A DNA stretch of 64,000 nucleotides from Methanomassiliicoccaceae archaeon UBA71 (GTDB taxonomy: Archaea; Thermoplasmatota; Thermoplasmata; Methanomassiliicoccales; Methanomethylophilaceae), in assembly GCA_002504405.1 (NCBI GenBank), contig DARO01000014.1, forward strand, positions 1 to 64,000, in the 5' to 3' direction. Numbering within the stretch: the stretch's first letter is position 1; each line of letters opens with the position of its first letter. Both the position numbers and the translations under genes were made by a program. Below the pieces are notes generated by a model. The model was not told the origin of the DNA. It searched no databases and worked only from the letters and a program-made list of their open reading frames with translations. Below are positions 16,251 to 26,312 of this stretch, piece by piece.

Positions 16251-18496
16251 ACTACGTCAGCACCGTCCATGATGTCAGACTCGACGGTCATGACGCAGCC
16301 CTTGCCGTCACCGAAGACGATCGTGCTGTCCCCGTCGATGACGGCCGCCACCACTTCCGGGCTGCCCTCCGGGAGATCGATGTCGCGTCCCATGAACTTC
16401 CCGCCGGCGATCCTCGCCACCTTGATCTTCACGGCCTCGCAGTGCTTGACCTCTATGCGGGATGATGAGTTCTCCAGACCGCAGTTGACCTTGGTTCCGT
16501 TGGGTACGTCCTTGGACGGCTTCAGGAGAAGCACGGCGCTGCCCCCGAGAGGCTCGTCGTCGGCTGCCATCAGCATTCCCTCGGACTTCACGCCGCGGAA
16601 CTTCGCGGGCTTGAGGTTGGATATCACCAGGAGCTTCCTGTTCATCATCTGGTCTACGGTGTAGTATGACTTCAGGTTGGTGACGATCTGCCTGGGCTCC
16701 TCCTCCCCGAGGTCGATCTTGAGGATGTAGAGCTTCTCCGCGTCGGGGTGGTCCTCTACCGATATGACCTGGCCCACGCGGACATCCATCTTCTTGAAAG
16801 CCGCGAACGGCTCGTCCTTCTGCTCCTGCTTCTTCTCCTCTGTCTTCTCTTCCACGGTCTCCTCCTCCTTCGGGATCTCCACCTTCTTGTAAACCGGGAC
16901 GGGCTCCCTCAGCTCCTGCCCCGCCGGGAGCGGCCTCAGGGCCTCGTCCAGACCTGCCCCCTCCAGGTCGCCGTCGAACCCGAGGAATCCCCAGATCCTC
17001 TCGGACGACTTGGGCATGAACGGCCATGCCATGACGCTGAGCGCCTTGACGATCGTCAGGTTGTCGTTGAGGACCCTGCCGCAAGCATCCTTGTCCTCCT
17101 TCACCAGGGCCCAGGGCTTGACGGAATCGAAGTACCTGTTCCCGAAGCGTGCGAGCTCCATGACGACCTTGATGCCCTTCTTGAAATCGCATACGTCCAG
17201 GCAGTCCCTGTACTCCTGGAGGGACTTCCCTATTGCGGACATGACCTCCTCGGATGGCCCGGCGGCACCGGCCTCAGGGATGGTTCCGAAGTTCTTCTTT
17301 GTGAAGCTCAGGCACCTGTGGTAGTAGTTGCCCAGGGCCGCCACCAGCTCGTTGTTCACCTTGGTCTCGAAGTCCTCCCATGAGAACTCGGAATCATGGG
17401 TGTCGGGCATGTTGACGGACAGGTAGTACCTGACGACGTCCGCGTCGTACTTCTGAAGAACGGACGGCACGTCTATCGCCCCTCCGCGGCTCTTCGAGAG
17501 CTTCCCTCCGCCCAGCATCAGATACTCGTTCGCAGGGATATCGTACGGCAGGTCCATGTCGCCGATCCCCATCAGAATCGCCGGCCATATAATGGAGTGG
17601 AACGGGATGTTGTCCTTCCCGATGAAGTAGTAGTGCCTGACCTCGGGGTCCTTCCAGAACCTCTCCCAGTAGTCGGGCTGGCCTATCATCTTGGAGTACT
17701 CCACCGAGGAGCTCAGGTATCCGATGACCGCCTCGAACCACACGTAGATGACCTTGTCGTCCCATCCCTCCACAGGGATCGGCACCCCCCAGGACATGTC
17801 CCTGGTGATCGCCCTGTCGTTGAGGCCCTCCTCCAGCCAGTTCTTGGTGAACGTCTTGACGTTGGGCCTCCAGTAGTCCTTATCCGAGACGTAGTCGATG
17901 AGCCTCTCCCTGAAGGCGCTGAGCTTGAGGAAGAAGTGCTCCGTGGGCCTGATCTCGGGGACCGATCCGCACAGGGTGCAGTAGGGGTTCTCGAGGTCCC
18001 CGGGCTCGAATGTCGTGCCGCAGGCGTCGCACTGGTCGCTGCGTGTCTTCTCGTTCCCGCACTTGGGGCAGACCCCCTCCACGTACCTGTCGGGGAGGAA
18101 GCGGGAGCATTTCGGGCAGTAGTACTGGTCAGTCTCCTTTGTGTAGATGTATCCCTTCTCCCTGAGGTCCAGGAAGATCTTCTGAACCACCTCAAAGTGG
18201 GTGGGACAGTGGGTCTTGTTGAACAGACTGTACTCTATTCCAAGGTCCTCGATCGCCTTCTTGTTTATCTCATGGTACTTGTCGGCATACGCCTCGGGGG
18301 TCATCCCGCACTTCTCCGCAGAGACTGTTATGGGAGTCCCGTGCTGGTCGGACCCTCCGATCATGAGGACCTCGTTGCCTATGAGACGGTTGTACCTGCT
18401 GAATATGTCGGGCGGGAGCAGGGAACCTGCCACATGGCCCAGGTGGATGGCCCCGTTGGAGTAGGGCCAGGCGATGTTGATGCAGACTTTGGACAT
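16247..18496 (-). CDS. metG: Methionyl-tRNA synthetase
   Basis: 749 residues. Class I signatures are HLGH (residues 18-21) and KLSKS (332-336), and between them an insert with four Cys pairs (CPKC, CPKC, CDAC, CTLC, residues 127-176) binds zinc. A charged Lys/Glu linker (about 565-590) leads to a C-terminal EMAP-type tRNA-binding domain (MDVRVGQVISVEDHPDAEKL), fused here although it is separate in many archaea. ATG 18496 is supported by a TTTATAT box about 33 bases upstream. Confidence 0.96.
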   Translation of the reverse strand: MSKVCINIAWPYSNGAIHLGHVAGSLLPPDIFSRYNRLIGNEVLMIGGSDQHGTPITVSAEKCGMTPEAYADKYHEINKKAIEDLGIEYSLFNKTHCPTHFEVVQKIFLDLREKGYIYTKETDQYYCPKCSRFLPDRYVEGVCPKCGNEKTRSDQCDACGTTFEPGDLENPYCTLCGSVPEIRPTEHFFLKLSAFRERLIDYVSDKDYWRPNVKTFTKNWLEEGLNDRAITRDMSWGVPIPVEGWDDKVIYVWFEAVIGYLSSSVEYSKMIGQPDYWERFWKDPEVRHYYFIGKDNIPFHSIIWPAILMGIGDMDLPYDIPANEYLMLGGGKLSKSRGGAIDVPSVLQKYDADVVRYYLSVNMPDTHDSEFSWEDFETKVNNELVAALGNYYHRCLSFTKKNFGTIPEAGAAGPSEEVMSAIGKSLQEYRDCLDVCDFKKGIKVVMELARFGNRYFDSVKPWALVKEDKDACGRVLNDNLTIVKALSVMAWPFMPKSSERIWGFLGFDGDLEGAGLDEALRPLPAGQELREPVPVYKKVEIPKEEETVEEKTEEKKQEQKDEPFAAFKKMDVRVGQVISVEDHPDAEKLYILKIDLGEEEPRQIVTNLKSYYTVDQMMNRKLLVISNLKPAKFRGVKSEGMLMAADDEPLGGSAVLLLKPSKDVPNGTKVNCGLENSSSRIEVKHCEAVKIKVARIAGGKFMGRDIDLPEGSPEVVAAVIDGDSTIVFGDGKGCVMTVESDIMDGADVV

Positions 18497-18544
18497 ATAA
18501 CCGCGCGCGCCATCGCGCACGCATGATATAAATGCACGCACGTT

Positions 18545-19918
18545 TCAGCAGGATGGCGCATCCGGTAGAGGATACTTCCCTGCCATGAGGCCCTTCAGGA
18601 CGTACATCCCCCATGCCCCTATGAACACCGCTGCGAGGATCTCGGAGGAGGCCACCCCCCACCATATTGCCGAGAGCGTCCCAAGCAGTGAAAGGGCGAG
18701 GCAGATTGGAATGCGGACGAGGTTCAGGAACAGAGTGGACAGGAGGGACTTCATCCCCATGCCCAGCGACTGGAAGAGGCCGGCGCTCACGAAGCTCAGG
18801 ACCAGGAACGGCAGGAAGACGCATCCGACCCTGACGAACCTGGTCATCTCCTCCGCCAGGGATGCGGCGGATCCCGCATAGGTGAATGCATGGACCATCA
18901 GCGGAGCGGCGAACAGTGTGACGGCCGAGATGGCGATCATGGTGATGAACCCGTATCTCAGAGAGACGAGGATGACGTCCCTCAGCCTTCCGTTGTCACT
19001 CGCACCGTAGGCGGCCGCGCATATCGGCACCAGGGCGTACCCGAGGGCCATCTGCGGGATCATCAGCACATTCAGTATCCTCCATCCTGTCGAATACACC
19101 GCGACGCCATTTACTGGGTCGACCGAGAGGATGATCTGGTTCATCAGGATGGACATGAACGACATGACGACCATCTCCAGGGATGCAGGGGCGCCCACCC
19201 TCATGATGTCCCAGTCCAGAGAAGCATCGAACCTGAACCCCCTGAGCCTGATCCCAACGTAAGTGTCCCTCTTGATGAAGTACCAGTACAGGGGGAGAGC
19301 CATCGGAATACCCACTGCGACCATCGTCGCAACTGCCGCGCCTGTCACCCCCATCCCCATCCCGTAGATGAGCAGCGGATCCAGTGCCATGTTGAGCGCC
19401 GCCGCGGCCATCTGGATGCCCATAGAGCGCCGGGCCGCGCCCTCCGAGCGGAGAAGACCGCTGAACATGAATGAGAACAGGGCAACCGGGGTGCCTACGA
19501 ATATGGGCATGGCGTATGCGATGCACTCGTCCAAATAGTCCCCAGCCCCCGCCGCCACCATCAGCGGCTCGCACAGCAAGACGAAGACGACTCCCAGGAC
19601 GATGCTGCTTGCCAGCGTCAGGAAGAAGGCCTGTGACGCCACACGGTCTGCACCGTCACGGTCCCCCGCCCCGATGCGCCTGGCTATGGCCTGCGCGGCT
19701 CCCGTCCCTATCCCGTTCCCCACACCGACCATTATGAAGTAGTAGGGGAAGACCACACCGACAGCGGCAAGAGCGGATGTGCCCAGCCCCGCCAGCCAGA
19801 AGGCGTCTATGAAGCTGTTGAGGGACTCGGCTAGAAGGGCGACCACCATCGGGATGGCCATCGCCTTCAGGGCGGCCTTCGGTGGGCCCATCATCACATC
19901 AACGTCGCCCTCGGGCAA
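18545..19918 (-). CDS. MATE family efflux transporter 1
   Basis: 457 residues, 12 hydrophobic segments in two halves related to each other, with the NorM/DinF-type pattern (AGLGTSALAAVGVVFP near residue 45, GLLRSEGAARR near 155). It exports drugs or cations by Na+ or H+ antiport. Its start overlaps the end of the second MATE gene by 20 bases. An in-frame ATG pair eight to nine codons later is an alternative start. The two paralogues probably form one transcript. Confidence 0.9.
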   Translation of the reverse strand: MPEGDVDVMMGPPKAALKAMAIPMVVALLAESLNSFIDAFWLAGLGTSALAAVGVVFPYYFIMVGVGNGIGTGAAQAIARRIGAGDRDGADRVASQAFFLTLASSIVLGVVFVLLCEPLMVAAGAGDYLDECIAYAMPIFVGTPVALFSFMFSGLLRSEGAARRSMGIQMAAAALNMALDPLLIYGMGMGVTGAAVATMVAVGIPMALPLYWYFIKRDTYVGIRLRGFRFDASLDWDIMRVGAPASLEMVVMSFMSILMNQIILSVDPVNGVAVYSTGWRILNVLMIPQMALGYALVPICAAAYGASDNGRLRDVILVSLRYGFITMIAISAVTLFAAPLMVHAFTYAGSAASLAEEMTRFVRVGCVFLPFLVLSFVSAGLFQSLGMGMKSLLSTLFLNLVRIPICLALSLLGTLSAIWWGVASSEILAAVFIGAWGMYVLKGLMAGKYPLPDAPSC

Positions 19919-21281
19919 CCGCCTCCCCTCCGGGCCGTGAAACCTTCCTTAGCGTGTATACAGCATGGAGGCCCATCATCACTCCCCCGATGACCTCCGA
20001 CACCGCCATGGCCCACCACAGGGAGGTCAGCGTACCGAATGCCCCTGCAGCCACGAAGAACAGCACGCTCAGCATTATGTTCCTGGCCAGGGAGTTGACC
20101 ATCCCGCCCGTCGCCCTGTCCACGGACTGCATCAGCGCGGAGCCTGTGTACACCAGAGACATGACCGGCAGGAAGGCTGAGAAGAAGTAGAGCATCTGGA
20201 CCATGTCGTCGTGGAGGTATGCGAGGTCATCCGACACGGTGAACACGGATGACAGCGGTCCTGCCCCCAGCGCCAGCAGCGCCGATAGAACCACCGTCCA
20301 CGATACGGACACGACGACGGTGTACCTGAAGGCGTCGCGGATCATGTCGAACCTTCCCATGCCGTACTCGGCGGCGCAGACGGCTACGATCGCCCCGCCC
20401 ATGGCCTGGGCTATTATCAGGATGAAGTTGGCCACCCTCCACCCGGTGGAATACAGGCCGACCATGTCGGTGCCGCCGCACTCTATGACCATGTAGTTCA
20501 GGAAGATGTTGAACAGATACATGATCGACAGCTCCAGGGCCTCTGGGCCCCCGACGGTCAGTATGCCCCTGCATATCCTGGCGTCCGGGCGGTAATCCTG
20601 CCTGCGTATCGTGATGTACATCCCCTTCCCGCGGAGGTACCAGAACGAAGCCATGGCGCAGGAAACCACGAAGGCGATCACGGTCGCCCATGCGGCTCCC
20701 GCCACCCCCATGTCCAGGACATAGATCAGCAACGGGTCGAGGATTATGTTCACGACGGCACCGACGACCTGTATGGCCATGGACCTCTTCGCAGCCCCCT
20801 CTCCGCGCAGCATCCCCGACATCACGCCGCTCAGGATTATGAAGAACGAGAAGACGTAGATGGGGTACGCGTACTCGAGGCAGTCGCCGACGGTGTCCCC
20901 GGCTCCCATCAGGATCATGGTCTGCTCGGCGGTCAGAAGAAGGACGGCGGTCAGCACCAGGCTCACGGCTGCCGTGATTACTATCCCCTGGGCCCCGGAC
21001 TTGTTCGCATCGGCATGGTTGCGGTGCCCGATGTTCCGGGCTATGGCCGCCCCGACGCCGATCCCGAGGCCGTTCCCTATCCCTATCAGGATCGTGTAGA
21101 TCGGATAGACGATGCCCAGCGCCCCCATCGCCGAACCGCCCAGCCCTGCGACCCAGAGGCTGTCCACGATGTTGTTGAGCTGCTGGAAGAAGAGGGCGAC
21201 CCCGATGGGTATCGCCAGGGCTATCACTCCCTTGCGCTGGTCCCCTAGAAGGACCCTCGTCCCCGCCGTATCCTCCGCCAT
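19899..21281 (-). CDS. MATE family efflux transporter 2
   Basis: 460 residues, paralogous to the MATE protein encoded just downstream (shared AGLGGSAMGALGIVYP, GMLRGEGAAKRSM, VGLYSTGWR). 12 membrane segments. A GTATATATGA box about 27 bases before ATG 21281 makes this the promoter-proximal gene of the pair. The substrate is unknown. Two different copies in tandem could serve different substrates or form a pair. Confidence 0.9.
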   Translation of the reverse strand: MAEDTAGTRVLLGDQRKGVIALAIPIGVALFFQQLNNIVDSLWVAGLGGSAMGALGIVYPIYTILIGIGNGLGIGVGAAIARNIGHRNHADANKSGAQGIVITAAVSLVLTAVLLLTAEQTMILMGAGDTVGDCLEYAYPIYVFSFFIILSGVMSGMLRGEGAAKRSMAIQVVGAVVNIILDPLLIYVLDMGVAGAAWATVIAFVVSCAMASFWYLRGKGMYITIRRQDYRPDARICRGILTVGGPEALELSIMYLFNIFLNYMVIECGGTDMVGLYSTGWRVANFILIIAQAMGGAIVAVCAAEYGMGRFDMIRDAFRYTVVVSVSWTVVLSALLALGAGPLSSVFTVSDDLAYLHDDMVQMLYFFSAFLPVMSLVYTGSALMQSVDRATGGMVNSLARNIMLSVLFFVAAGAFGTLTSLWWAMAVSEVIGGVMMGLHAVYTLRKVSRPGGEAVARGRR

Positions 21282-21412
21282 CGAATCCCGGATGCCCCCT
21301 TCATATATACAGAGGACTAATCCACGTCGGAAGGCGTACTAACCGATATCCCGCGCAGGCATCGGGCGGTGACTGTAAGCACCTATAAATCGAAGAAGAA
21401 GATAGCAGACGC

Positions 21413-23179
21413 ATGCGGATCGCGGCCGTGCTGATAGACAGATGCCAGAACAAGAAATGCAATCAGGAGTGCGCCAAATTCTGCCCCCTCAACAGGACGG
21501 GCGTGGAGTGCGTCACATTCGGGGAGAGGGGGAAGCCCATAATCTCCGAGAGCCTGTGCCAGGGATGCGGCATCTGCGTCAACAAGTGCCAGTTCGATGC
21601 CGTCAAGATCATAGGCCTTGCCGACGAACTGAAGGAGGACATGATACACCAGTACGGCGAGAACTCGTTCCGCCTGTACCGCCTGCCCGTCCCCAAGAAG
21701 GGAATGGTCACCGGTATCCTGGGACCGAACGGTATCGGAAAGACCACCGCGATAAGGATGCTGTCCGGAACGGAGATCCCGAACCTGGGCAGATACGACG
21801 ACCCTCCCACCAAGGAGGAGGTCCTCCAGCACTTCGCAGGTACGGAGCTGCACGACTACCTGGAGAGGGTGTACGCGGGGAAGGTAAAGGTCGCGATCAA
21901 ACCGCAGTACGTAGACAAGCTCCCCCTGGCGGCGAAGGGCGTCGTGAGGGACCTCCTGTCGAAGGTGCAGGAGCGCATGACCCTGGACGAGGCCGCAGTG
22001 GCGTTCGACTTGACGGAGGTGATGGACAGGGATCTGTCCAAGCTCTCCGGAGGGGAGCTTCAGAGGGTCGCGATGGCCGCCACCATGCTCAAGGACGCGG
22101 ATGTCTACTTCTTCGACGAGCCCACGTCATACCTCGACATCTACCAGAGGGTGAAGATGGCCCGCATGATCAAGGAACTCAGCGCCGAGAAGCAGGTCAT
22201 GGTGATCGAGCACGACCTGGCGATCCTCGACTTCCTGGCGGACAACGTCAACGTCGTGTACGGGTCCGAGGGGGCGTACGGAGTGTTCACCCTCGCCAGA
22301 CAGGTGAGGACCGCCATCAACGTCTACCTGGACGGATACCTCCCGGAGGAGAACATCCGCTTCAGGGACCGCCCCATCGAGTTCGAGGCCTCCCCTCCGA
22401 GGGGGGACTGGGAGACCGCCGACCTCATCTCGTTCGACCACCTCAACAAGAACTTCGGAGAGTTCCAGCTGGACATCTCCGGCGGTGCCGTCAAGATAGG
22501 CGAGTCCGTGGGGATAGTCGGGCCCAACGCCACCGGTAAGACCACGTTCGTGAAGATCCTGGCAGGGATGATCGAGCCGGACGGCGGCAACATGGACAAC
22601 AAGGTGAAGGTGGCTTACAAGCCCCAGTACATCACCGGCGACTTCGACGGGACCGTCCAGGACCTGCTGTACGCCAGGGCCTTCGATACCGTGAACTCCG
22701 GATTCTTCGTGGGCGAGGTGATCGAGCCCCTGGGCATCAAATACCTCATGGACAAGCAGGTGGCCAACCTGTCCGGGGGAGAGCTCCAGAGGGTCGCCAT
22801 AACGCTCTGCCTCGCAACAGAGGCCGACATCTACCTGTTCGACGAGCCCTCGGCATACCTGGATTCCAACCAGAGGATGAACGCCGCGAAGACCATCAGG
22901 CGCATGATGGAGAAGACCGGGCGCAGCGGCATGATCGTCGACCATGACATCTACTTCCTGGACATGGTCTCGGATTCCATGATGGTATTCGGCGGCGAAC
23001 CCAGCCACCATGGAATCGGTGACGGGCCGTTCGACATGAGGGACGGGATGAACAAGTTCCTCGCCGCCGTCGACATAACGTTCCGCAGGGACGCGGACAC
23101 ACACAGGCCGAGGATCAACAAGCCTGATTCCAGACTGGACAGGGAGCAGAAGTCGAAGGGCGAATACTACTACGCCTGA
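21413..23179 (+). CDS. ABCE1/RLI ribosome recycling ATPase
   Basis: 588 residues. The N-terminal Fe-S domain carries eight Cys (an early CxxxxC-x3-C-x3-C and CQGCGICVNKC), followed by two ABC domains with Walker A GPNGIGKTT (about 104) and GPNATGKTT (about 366), each with LSGGE. It splits the 70S ribosome after termination with aPelota/aRF1. CTATAAAT (21383-21390) lies about 27 bases before ATG 21413, so the mRNA is probably leaderless. Confidence 0.96.
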   Translation: MRIAAVLIDRCQNKKCNQECAKFCPLNRTGVECVTFGERGKPIISESLCQGCGICVNKCQFDAVKIIGLADELKEDMIHQYGENSFRLYRLPVPKKGMVTGILGPNGIGKTTAIRMLSGTEIPNLGRYDDPPTKEEVLQHFAGTELHDYLERVYAGKVKVAIKPQYVDKLPLAAKGVVRDLLSKVQERMTLDEAAVAFDLTEVMDRDLSKLSGGELQRVAMAATMLKDADVYFFDEPTSYLDIYQRVKMARMIKELSAEKQVMVIEHDLAILDFLADNVNVVYGSEGAYGVFTLARQVRTAINVYLDGYLPEENIRFRDRPIEFEASPPRGDWETADLISFDHLNKNFGEFQLDISGGAVKIGESVGIVGPNATGKTTFVKILAGMIEPDGGNMDNKVKVAYKPQYITGDFDGTVQDLLYARAFDTVNSGFFVGEVIEPLGIKYLMDKQVANLSGGELQRVAITLCLATEADIYLFDEPSAYLDSNQRMNAAKTIRRMMEKTGRSGMIVDHDIYFLDMVSDSMMVFGGEPSHHGIGDGPFDMRDGMNKFLAAVDITFRRDADTHRPRINKPDSRLDREQKSKGEYYYA

Positions 23180-23230
23180 CACGGAACTCCGACAGCAGAT
23201 ATAATAAAATACAACCAAGGTTCGGGTCCC

Positions 23231-24271
23231 ATGGGCAGAGCCGACACCCATCTCCACACCGAGTACTCGGGCTTCAACAAGCTCGGGGTCATAAAGTTCC
23301 CCGAGTCAGTGACGCAGCCCGAGCGTCAGGTGGACAGGATGAGAAATCTCGGCATGGACGTCATGGCCATAACCGACCATGACGAGATCGCTGGTGCGTT
23401 CATAGCGGAGACGTACGCCAGACGGTTCGACGACATCGAGGTCATCGTCGGCGAGGAGATCACCACCGCCGACGGCGAGGTCATTGGTCTGTTCCTTAAC
23501 GAAAAGATCCCCTGCGGGATGTCGGTGGAGGAGACCATTGACGTAATCAGGTCCCAGGGCGGGCTGGTCATAGCCCCGCATCCCTTCAGCATGCACGCGC
23601 CGGGACTCCAGGAGCGCATCCTGGACCTCGACATAGACGGATTCGAGATCATCAACGGAGGCCACCCGGATCTCTACGCCAACATGTTCGCCACCCTCGT
23701 CATGGACAGGTACCCCGGCAGATGGGCGGAGATGTCTGGCAGCGACGCGCATTCCGTGTACACATCGGGCTACAACTGGACGGAGTTCTCCGGAACCACT
23801 GCCGATGACTTCAGACGCGCGATCCTCAGCAAGTCGACGATAGCCGTCGGAAAACCCGCGCCCGTATTCGGACAGGTCCAGTGGAGCGTCGATGTAGTCC
23901 TCGGCGGCCAGAAGCTCCTGCTGCAATCGCTTCTCGGAAGGCTCAAGAACGTCCCCCACGACCACCTCATAGAGAAGATCAACAGCATCACCGACCTGAA
24001 GAAGGCCACAGCCATATTCGCCGGGATACTCTATGTAGTGCCTCCGCTGTCCTTCGTAGCGACGATCCTCAGCACATCGTACCTCAAGAACACATCCAAG
24101 TCTATGACCACATGGATCCCCGAGCGGCTCGTCCGCATAGACGAGATCATGAAAATGGTAGATGCCAGGGGCGGGCCTGGGGCCGGCGACGGGATGCTCC
24201 CGGAGATCGCCTCAGCGGTGGAGAAGATGGAGAACTGCAGGGGGCATGTTCCTGGGATGGGACGTCTTTAA
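23231..24271 (+). CDS. PHP domain protein with C-terminal membrane segment
   Basis: 346 residues. Residues 1-210 are a PHP phosphoesterase domain (ADTHLHTEYS, ITDHDE, VGEEITT, IAPHPFSMH, GSDAHSV). After it comes a region with one strong hydrophobic segment (IFAGILYVVPPLSFVATIL, about 263-281) and a polar tail. This suggests a membrane-attached phosphoesterase of unknown substrate. GATATAATAAAATA (about 23199-23212) sits 27 bases before ATG 23231. The last 26 bases overlap the next gene. Confidence 0.85.
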   Translation: MGRADTHLHTEYSGFNKLGVIKFPESVTQPERQVDRMRNLGMDVMAITDHDEIAGAFIAETYARRFDDIEVIVGEEITTADGEVIGLFLNEKIPCGMSVEETIDVIRSQGGLVIAPHPFSMHAPGLQERILDLDIDGFEIINGGHPDLYANMFATLVMDRYPGRWAEMSGSDAHSVYTSGYNWTEFSGTTADDFRRAILSKSTIAVGKPAPVFGQVQWSVDVVLGGQKLLLQSLLGRLKNVPHDHLIEKINSITDLKKATAIFAGILYVVPPLSFVATILSTSYLKNTSKSMTTWIPERLVRIDEIMKMVDARGGPGAGDGMLPEIASAVEKMENCRGHVPGMGRL

Positions 24272-24602
24272 GGTCGCGGTCAACGTACCGGAGAGCCACC
24301 TGCATGCGGTGATGGACTCCCTGGACGGAATCGTCACGCCCATCTACCCCGGATACGACCACGTGTTCTCGTGGTGGCCGGTCAGAGGATGCTGGAGGCC
24401 CCTGGAGGGGTCTGACCCCTATGACGGCAGGATAGGCGAGGTCTCCTGCGCGGACGAGTTCAGGCTGGAGTTCGCCGTGCTGGAGAAGGACCTGGAAGCC
24501 GCCGTAAGGGCGGTCCGCGGGTCGCACCCCTATGAGGAGCCGGCAATCGACGTGATCCCGATGATCCCCTGGAAGGACCTCACTGCTTCGACTGGAAATT
24601 GA
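24246..24602 (+). CDS. YqfO/NIF3-associated CutA-like domain protein
   Basis: 118 residues matching the small alpha/beta domain found inserted in NIF3/YqfO proteins: KVAVNVPESHLHAVMDSLD at the start, a GYDHVFSWWPVRGCWRPLEG core and HPYEEPAIDV at the end. Stand-alone copies occur and are related in fold to CutA and PII proteins. The function is unknown, with possible ligand sensing. ATG 24246 lies inside the end of the PHP gene, so the two are translationally coupled. Confidence 0.75.
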   Translation: MFLGWDVFKVAVNVPESHLHAVMDSLDGIVTPIYPGYDHVFSWWPVRGCWRPLEGSDPYDGRIGEVSCADEFRLEFAVLEKDLEAAVRAVRGSHPYEEPAIDVIPMIPWKDLTASTGN

Positions 24603-25161
24603 AGATCCCGTCGAAAGTCCTCTGCATCCTGTAGATCTTGATGCTCCTCAGCCTGTAGCCCTTCTCCTCCTCGTCTATGAGCCCCATCTCGACATACCTT
24701 GTGAGTATGGGGTCAGCCATGTCGTACTCTCCGAACACGCCTATCGAGATGTCGATGAGCCTGTTGCGGCACGACATGTGCTTGGGTAGCTCCCCTCCGT
24801 TTTCCTCGAGGTACTGCTTGCTTACGACCGGATAGAGATCAAGGTTCCTGCAGCATGCCTCCTTGGCCTCTGCGTACATCTGCGCCCCGTAGAGGCCCTC
24901 GATGTAGCCCTCCGTGAGCTTGAACCTCGTGTAGTCGTCGGTCTGAAGACCCATGGCGTACGTTCCTATTAGGACCGCGAGACGGTAGTTGTGGTCCTCC
25001 GTCGCCTTGGACATGAGGTCCGTGATGAAGGCTGTCTGGGAGGATGTGTCGATTCCGGGCAGGTACCTGCGGACCTTCACCCTCTCCGGGTCGGTAAGAC
25101 CCGCGTACCAGTCTCCCAACGATGCCTCTGCGATCTCCTTCGGAATCTCGAAATCCGCCAT
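24580..25161 (-). CDS. Unknown helical protein
   Basis: 193 residues, soluble, mostly amphipathic helices with a TPR-like middle (YIEGLYGAQMYAEAKEACCR). No recognised family and no catalytic motif. It ends 23 bases inside the convergent YqfO-like gene. ATG 25161 is the only good start. Probably a lineage-specific archaeal protein. Confidence 0.6.
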   Translation of the reverse strand: MADFEIPKEIAEASLGDWYAGLTDPERVKVRRYLPGIDTSSQTAFITDLMSKATEDHNYRLAVLIGTYAMGLQTDDYTRFKLTEGYIEGLYGAQMYAEAKEACCRNLDLYPVVSKQYLEENGGELPKHMSCRNRLIDISIGVFGEYDMADPILTRYVEMGLIDEEEKGYRLRSIKIYRMQRTFDGIFNFQSKQ

Positions 25162-25221
25162 GGTTCCTAATCCGTCGGCTCATAGAAAAAACAAGCGCAG
25201 GGGAGGCGCGGTTGTGAAGAC

Positions 25222-26247
25222 TCATTTACGGAACGTGACCTTGTTGCTCGGGGAGTGCGGGTGGCGATTGCAGAGCTTCTCGGGGGACCAGTCGAGATCC
25301 GACTCGAACTCGCATACCCTCTCGAAGCAGTTCCTCTGACAGTGGCGGCAGTTGTAGTCCCTGCACGGCACCGGTATGATCGCCGTCTCCACCGAATCCC
25401 CGAACCTTGCCTGGACGGCCTCGTCTATCTCGCTGGCCTCCAGGTACTCCTTCTCGAGGGTCATCGACTTGGGGAACACGACATTCATCCTGATGTGGAT
25501 GTTCGACCCGTACTTGATCAGACGGAGGTCGTAGAGGTCTATCCAATCGTCGTGGCGGTACTCGTTTATGATGCCCACCACCTCGCGGATCAGGTCCTCG
25601 TCGGCCCTGTCCATGGTGTCGTCGGCGGACTTCCTTATAACCCTCAGACCGGTCACGATGATGATGGCCCCGAACACGGCTGCGATGGACGAGTCCAGCC
25701 AGCGGGCATCGTAGCCCATGAACTGGGCGACGTAGACCACCGCCAGGCCGATGATTATCCCTATGGAGGAGTACGTGTCGGAGCATAGATGATGGCCGCT
25801 GGCCTGGAGGGCGGAGGAGCGGTTCTTCTTCCCCTTCGCTATGGCCATCCTGCCGACGGCGTAGTTCGCCACAGCCGCCAGGGCGACGAGGATTATTCCC
25901 ACGTCCAGCGAGGGGATCTCGCCGCCGGGGTGGAGGAACGACTCCGCAGACTCGTAGATGATCATCAGCCCTGCTATCACGATCATCGTGCCCTCGATCG
26001 CGGAGGAGATGATCTCTATCTTGCCGTGCCCGTAAGGATGGGACCTGTCCGGAGGCTGGGCGGACAGGTACAGGGCATAGATGCCTATGCACGCGGCCAC
26101 CACGTTGACGATCGACTCCATGGCATCCGTAAGTATGGCGACGGATCCCGTCAGGTAGTAGGCGAAGAACTTGATGGCCATCAGGGTGAAGCCGAGCACC
26201 ACGATGACCTTCTGGAACTCGTAATTGTCTCTCGCCAGACCGGACAT
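25222..26247 (-). CDS. Cation diffusion facilitator with Cys-rich tail
   Basis: 341 residues. Six membrane segments come first, with the CDF metal sites in helices 2 and 5 represented by SVAILTDAMESIVN and HHLCSDTYSSIG. A cytoplasmic ferredoxin-like domain follows (residues 205-290). The tail (about 293-335) holds an unusual Cys/His set, CRDYNCRHCQRNCFERVCEF plus a later CNRHPH, that could bind a metal. It probably exports Zn2+, Mn2+ or Fe2+. A TTTTAACC box lies about 27 bases before ATG 26247. Confidence 0.88.
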   Translation of the reverse strand: MSGLARDNYEFQKVIVVLGFTLMAIKFFAYYLTGSVAILTDAMESIVNVVAACIGIYALYLSAQPPDRSHPYGHGKIEIISSAIEGTMIVIAGLMIIYESAESFLHPGGEIPSLDVGIILVALAAVANYAVGRMAIAKGKKNRSSALQASGHHLCSDTYSSIGIIIGLAVVYVAQFMGYDARWLDSSIAAVFGAIIIVTGLRVIRKSADDTMDRADEDLIREVVGIINEYRHDDWIDLYDLRLIKYGSNIHIRMNVVFPKSMTLEKEYLEASEIDEAVQARFGDSVETAIIPVPCRDYNCRHCQRNCFERVCEFESDLDWSPEKLCNRHPHSPSNKVTFRK

Positions 26248-26312
26248 AGCGTCCCTTGACTGGAATCATCGGTTAAAACGGTTTTCAATTCGGCTTTCTT
26301 AATTAGATTCGC

